A DNA stretch of 64,000 nt, taken from Apostichopus japonicus. Its lineage: Eukaryota; Echinodermata; Holothuroidea; Aspidochirotida; Stichopodidae. Shown piece after piece: positions 63,751 to 64,000 of the stretch. The position numbers and the translations under genes were made by a program. The notes under the pieces are model-generated. The model was not told the DNA's origin and did not search any database. It was given only the letters and a program-made list of their open reading frames with translations. The DNA lies in NCBI RefSeq assembly GCF_037975245.1, contig NC_092576.1, forward strand, positions 28,369,611 through 28,433,610, given 5' to 3'. How positions within the stretch are numbered: position 1 is the stretch's first letter; the number at the start of each line of letters is the position of its first letter.

Positions 63751-64000
63751 ACATAAATGAAAGAAAAACATTCTGTGGCTAGCGAGAAAAAAATTGGTAA
63801 ATATACACAACCTTTCGTTTTGCGGTTTCATGTTAACTGTAACTACGGTCATGTGAGTATAACAAACTGTTTCAGCCTCAAACACAATGGCAAATGGAAA
63901 TAAACAACTTTTACGGTGAATAACAACCCAAAAGGAAAGTGAAAGGATTAGGTATCTGTTACCGATAAGTGTATATTCCGTCACAAAGAAAACAGACTGC
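63751..64000. other. DNA upstream of gene D to the window edge
   Basis: Diverged upstream flank; no gene seen. Confidence 0.3.

Noticed and set aside
1-64000. CRISPR arrays, operons, riboswitches, phage or plasmid features
   Set aside because: None is visible; the tandem repeats lack spacer architecture and the gene structure is eukaryotic.

Overview
The window reads as nuclear DNA of a marine deuterostome invertebrate, most likely an echinoderm and plausibly a sea cucumber. It is AT-rich, has split genes with GT-AG introns, many decayed retrotransposons, tRNA-like repeats and microsatellites, and no operons or bacterial signals. The echinoderm assignment is an inference. It rests on a tandem family of secreted TIMP-fold proteins, of the kind expanded in echinoderms and including the sea cucumber collagen-stiffening protein tensilin.

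The main content is a head-to-tail array of TIMP-like (tissue inhibitor of metalloproteinases) genes, all on the minus strand. Four are complete five-exon genes: A (11448-16319, 249 aa), B (26386-35487, 241 aa), C (41738-46418, 231 aa) and D (57606-63616, 243 aa). A fifth, Z, contributes only its first exon (990-1116) and continues beyond the left edge. All five share the exon 1 architecture, and A-D share the same intron phases (1,1,1,0). Each complete protein has a signal peptide, the Cys1-x-Cys3-(x9)-Cys13 TIMP N-terminus, the 12 canonical TIMP cysteines and two extra C-terminal cysteines. Exon 2, which encodes the loop between the first two beta strands, differs in length and sequence in every gene.

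Between the genes lie duplicated intergenic blocks and mobile elements. The Z-A interval (about 1-9300) and the C-D interval (about 45300-56100) are copies of one another and are nearly identical over 360-7385 versus 45660-54720. Each carries a minus-strand and a plus-strand L1/Tx1-type LINE relic. The A-B interval (16320-26385) holds a more diverged copy of the same block, two nested tRNA-like repeats and a third minus-strand LINE relic. The B-C interval (35488-41737) holds microsatellites, a tRNA-like repeat, a local duplication and a LINE 3' fragment. Gene B intron 2 carries a 3447-bp hAT-like element with an exact 8-bp target duplication, containing a further nested element. Gene B intron 3 and gene D intron 1 each carry a probable solo LTR.

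Taken together this is a fast-evolving extracellular inhibitor/matrix gene cluster, shaped by block duplication, gene conversion or unequal exchange (gene B is a patchwork of A-like and C-like segments) and transposon insertion. Coordinates of exons were read by hand from splice signals and phase; no transcript or database evidence was available.
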